The notes under the pieces: generated by a model | Databases searched by the model: none | The model's input: only the letters and a program-made list of their open reading frames with translations | What the model was told of the DNA's origin: nothing | Shown: piece after piece, positions 61,724 to 64,000 of the stretch | Layout of the letters: each line of letters opens with the position of its first letter | Position numbering within the stretch: the first letter of the stretch is position 1 | Translations under genes and position numbers: made by a program | NCBI RefSeq assembly: GCF_020184175.1 | Contig: NC_065530.1 | Span: forward strand, 49,205,260-49,269,259 | From: Aphis gossypii | Taxonomy: Eukaryota; Arthropoda; Insecta; Hemiptera; Aphididae | Direction of reading: 5' to 3' | DNA length: 64,000 nt

Positions 61724-62646
61724 ACATTTATTAATCATTTGTTAAGTAAATTGTTAATTAAATAAACTAAATATACAATTATGTTAAATGTCTGTTTTAA
61801 TTACTCATAAGTCATGTTATAAACATAACTGTTCCGCCATTCTGGAACAATGATTCATACAGATTACAGGAGCTACTTCATATTATAGGTCTCTATATAT
61901 ACCACGTAAAAACAACATTTAACAATAAATAAATATAAATATAAGTATATTTATATATTTTTTATTTTCGTTGGTTATTTAGTAACATTAGTACTATGTT
62001 TTTAAAAATAAATAAATAAAACTAGTTATATAATAATATACAACTTCACTTAATTAGGTAAAACAGGTATTTACAGTACTATAGTAATAAATTAAAATAA
62101 AATTACTAAATAACAACTGTAGTTTCTAAAAATCCCAACTTCTATCAGCCTATCTTACTTATACAATGTCTAAAAACTAGCCGGTCGTTTGGAAAAATAA
62201 TAAATAGTTTAAAAACAGGCTAGATACTTCATCGCAAAGGGCCTAGATTTTTGCAAAAGACTAATCTTCATATTATGAACTACTTCATAAACGGGTAACA
62301 TATTATATTGCTTAGACCTTATATGAATTATAATAAATCTATACGGATAAGTAGGACTACGTAATGTTTAGTTACCTATTGAGTGTATGCGTGGTTGCAT
62401 AATATGTATATACCTACATTATACCGCATTGTGAGTTCTGACAATATAATGTTATAACATGTTGCTAAGGCAACTCTGAAATCATAACAATTAATTTATT
62501 GTTGTTGTTGTTTTTTTTTGTTATGTACTAGATTGCTTAAAACAAAAAAATAAAAATCTATTTTTCTACTATATTAGATTATGTTCAATATTAAATTCAT
62601 ATGTATAACAGTATAATAGCTAGGGAATCTAAATAAAAACACAAAA
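61724..62646. other. Homeobox 3' untranslated region and intergenic stretch before the CEP290-like gene
   Basis: A polyadenylation signal AATAAA lies at 61,761-61,766, 38 bases after the homeobox stop. The rest is A+T rich. The promoter of the next gene is probably within the last few hundred bases, but I see no clear motif. Confidence 0.5.
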
Positions 62647-63057
62647 ATGGTTCAATTAGATTTAAATAAAATGTTAGCAGTCTCTGTAGATGATATGAAC
62701 GAACAGGATCTAGAGCAGTGGTACGATGAAATCACAGTAACCGAATGTGATCAATTGGATTTTGAGCTGGATCGAAGGCAATGTGAAAACATGTTTATAA
62801 TTTTTCGGCGAATATTGATGTATAAAGGAGAACAAGTAAGACGAATACAAAACTGTGTACATATAGCTAAGAACTTGACAATTTGAAATGCGCTATATTA
62901 TAATGCTTGATTTAATAATATAAAGGTCGATTCGTTGATGACTGAGATCGAAGAATTGGCCACAAAACAAGGAGAAGAAGAAGCGAGAAGATTGAAAAAA
63001 GAGGAAGAAACTAGAACTATTAACGTGGATGATTTATCTCAAAATGACCGTAATTAA
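62647..63057 (+). CDS. Cep290: N-terminal end of a CEP290-like centrosomal/transition-zone protein (partial)
   Basis: Two exons are visible: 62647-62835 (63 codons, ending in phase 0 at GTAAGA) and one starting at 62926. The joined protein begins MVQLDLNKMLAVSVDDMNEQ. It continues past FELDRRQCENMFIIFRRIL and KGEQ/VDSLMTEIEELATKQGE. Spacing and pattern match what I remember of the vertebrate CEP290 N-terminus (LLSVDPDDL, then NVIHLFR, then AQEVELALEEVEKAGEEQ). CEP290 is a very large coiled-coil protein of the ciliary transition zone. The second exon either ends at a weak donor (C/GTAATT at 63,049) and continues off the window, or stops at TAA 63,055-63,057, giving only 106 residues. The first option fits the family better. 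The acceptor of exon 2 (AATATAAAG) has a poor pyrimidine tract. Confidence 0.7.
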
Positions 63058-63114
63058 TGAATTATTATTGATAATTTATTATACCCCAAAACGATTTTTT
63101 TTATATGAATAGTA

Positions 63115-63353
63115 CAAGGTGGCCGGTGGTGACCTGACGTTTTTCAGGTTTTAACTGCATTCAGAAATTTAGGAGGATGGACACCACCTACTCGATGTAA
63201 TTTTTAATATTTTTAATTAATAAATGTTTAAATGACATGTAATTATCTCTGTAATTACAAACAACTTTGAGTATTAAATTTCAATTTTCAAGAAAAAATA
63301 AATGAGTTCTTACTGTTTGTTTCAAAAACGTCGGATTTCCGTCAGTAACCTTG
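63115..63353. mobile_element. Tc1/mariner-like MITE with TA target duplication
   Basis: Each end, read inward from a flanking TA, gives CAAGGT, then a variable middle, then GACGTTTTT: left CAAGGTGGCCGGTGGTGAC and right CAAGGTTACTGACGGAAAT. About 23 of 32 positions agree. It lies 58 bp after the stop codon of the CEP290-like second exon, which is consistent with an intron there. The 239-bp interior is non-coding. Confidence 0.65.
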
Positions 63354-63559
63354 TATAAACATAAAATAAAAGTAATAACCTATATTAGTACATAAAGTAT
63401 ATTTTTAATAAACCTACTTATAAAATGTATACATATATCGAGCAGAGTAACTAAAAATGTATAATGTTTTGATTTAATCTTGTGATTAAATAAAGCTCCG
63501 ATTGTAAATAATAAATATTTAATAAATTGGAAACAATTTATTTAAGGTACTCAATCACT

Positions 63560-63920
63560 TGGGCGAGACCCTTTTCGACCAAAACAAAAAGTTTAATTTA
63601 AAGTTTATGTTATACATATAACACATCGAAAATTATTAAAATCTATATGTACCTATAATATTTGTCATCAATTATATGTTAGGTGGTCGTACAAAATCTT
63701 ATAGGTACAACTTAAAATTTTAAGTTTTCTATTAAATATAAAAATTATATATTATTAATTGTTTATATTATATTGTACATATTTTATAAATGAATTTATA
63801 TTTTTAATAATTTTCTATAAGTTGCACATAAAGACTTTAAGAATTATAATAAATAATATTGTTATTATTAAACGTTTTGTTTTGGCCGAAAGGCGAAAAG
63901 CGAAGGGTACGATTTTGGTC
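63560..63920. mobile_element. Imperfect inverted-repeat element at the right end of the window
   Basis: CCCTTTTCGACCAAAACAAA at about 63,569-63,588 is mirrored near 63,867-63,895 by TTTTGTTTTGGCCGAAAGG; about 24 of 28 positions agree. The outer limits are unclear, although both sides show GGTA further out. A short minus-strand frame over the left arm (LFVLVEKGLAQVIEYLK) is probably a by-product of the repeat. Superfamily not determined. Confidence 0.45.
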
Positions 63921-64000
63921 AAACACTTACCGGTAATGCTACCAAGTACTATAATAATTGTATTCCAGTTTCTTATATTCTATAAGTGATAAATAATAAT

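Noticed and set aside
63540..63600. Minus-strand tail LFVLVEKGLAQVIEYLK as a terminal exon
   Set aside because: It overlaps one arm of an inverted repeat whose other arm lies near 63.87-63.90 kb, so the similarity to protein is probably accidental.
1..64000. CRISPR arrays, prokaryotic operons, rRNA or tRNA genes
   Set aside because: No regularly spaced repeats, ribosome-binding-site/operon layout, or cloverleaf-like sequence was seen; the gene structures are those of an animal nucleus.

Overview
This is a strongly A+T-rich nuclear window from an insect, most probably an aphid (Aphididae). The evidence is: short GT-AG introns, intron-split animal genes, TTAGG-type telomere-like motifs, very common TACCTA/TAGGTA strings, and several copies of a dispersed repeat whose end reads like AAAACGATTCTGAACGGA, which I associate with aphid genomes. 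The species assignment is inference. No bacterial, viral or organelle block was seen, and no tRNA or rRNA gene was recognised.

The window has two halves. Positions 1 to about 36,500 are gene-poor. They hold dispersed repeats, terminal-inverted-repeat (TIR) elements (piggyBac-like, pogo/Tigger-like, hAT-like), a few islands of higher GC, and signs of at least two incomplete genes: a minus-strand exon with a clean signal peptide (5675-5745) and a plus-strand start exon (about 19149-19166). Some short open frames of unknown nature (27.1, 28.0, 30.2 kb) also lie here.

Positions 36,600 to 64,000 are gene-dense. In order they hold: the NRAMP metal transporter Malvolio (+, 12 coding exons, 550 aa); a MINDY-3/FAM188A-type deubiquitinase (-, 8 coding exons, 426 aa); Cullin-2 (+, 10 coding exons, 737 aa), head-to-head with the deubiquitinase; a paired-class Q50 homeobox gene of the aristaless/Arx-Pph13 group (+, 5 coding exons, 218 aa); and the 5' end of a CEP290-like centrosome/transition-zone gene (+), whose remainder is probably beyond the right edge. 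I joined the exons by hand. For the first four genes every junction keeps frame and every total is a multiple of three.

The genes do not form a pathway. Two belong to the ubiquitin system (a K48-type deubiquitinase and a cullin scaffold) and share an intergenic promoter region. The introns of Malvolio, the deubiquitinase and the homeobox gene carry non-autonomous DNA transposons, several with intact target-site duplications. Points worth checking are a 51-bp stop-free intron next to the deubiquitinase catalytic cysteine, a GC-AG intron in Cul2, an out-of-frame upstream ORF over the homeobox start codon, a possible alternative C-terminus of Malvolio, and a stop codon soon after the CEP290-like N-terminus. 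I did not find a clearly novel multi-gene system.
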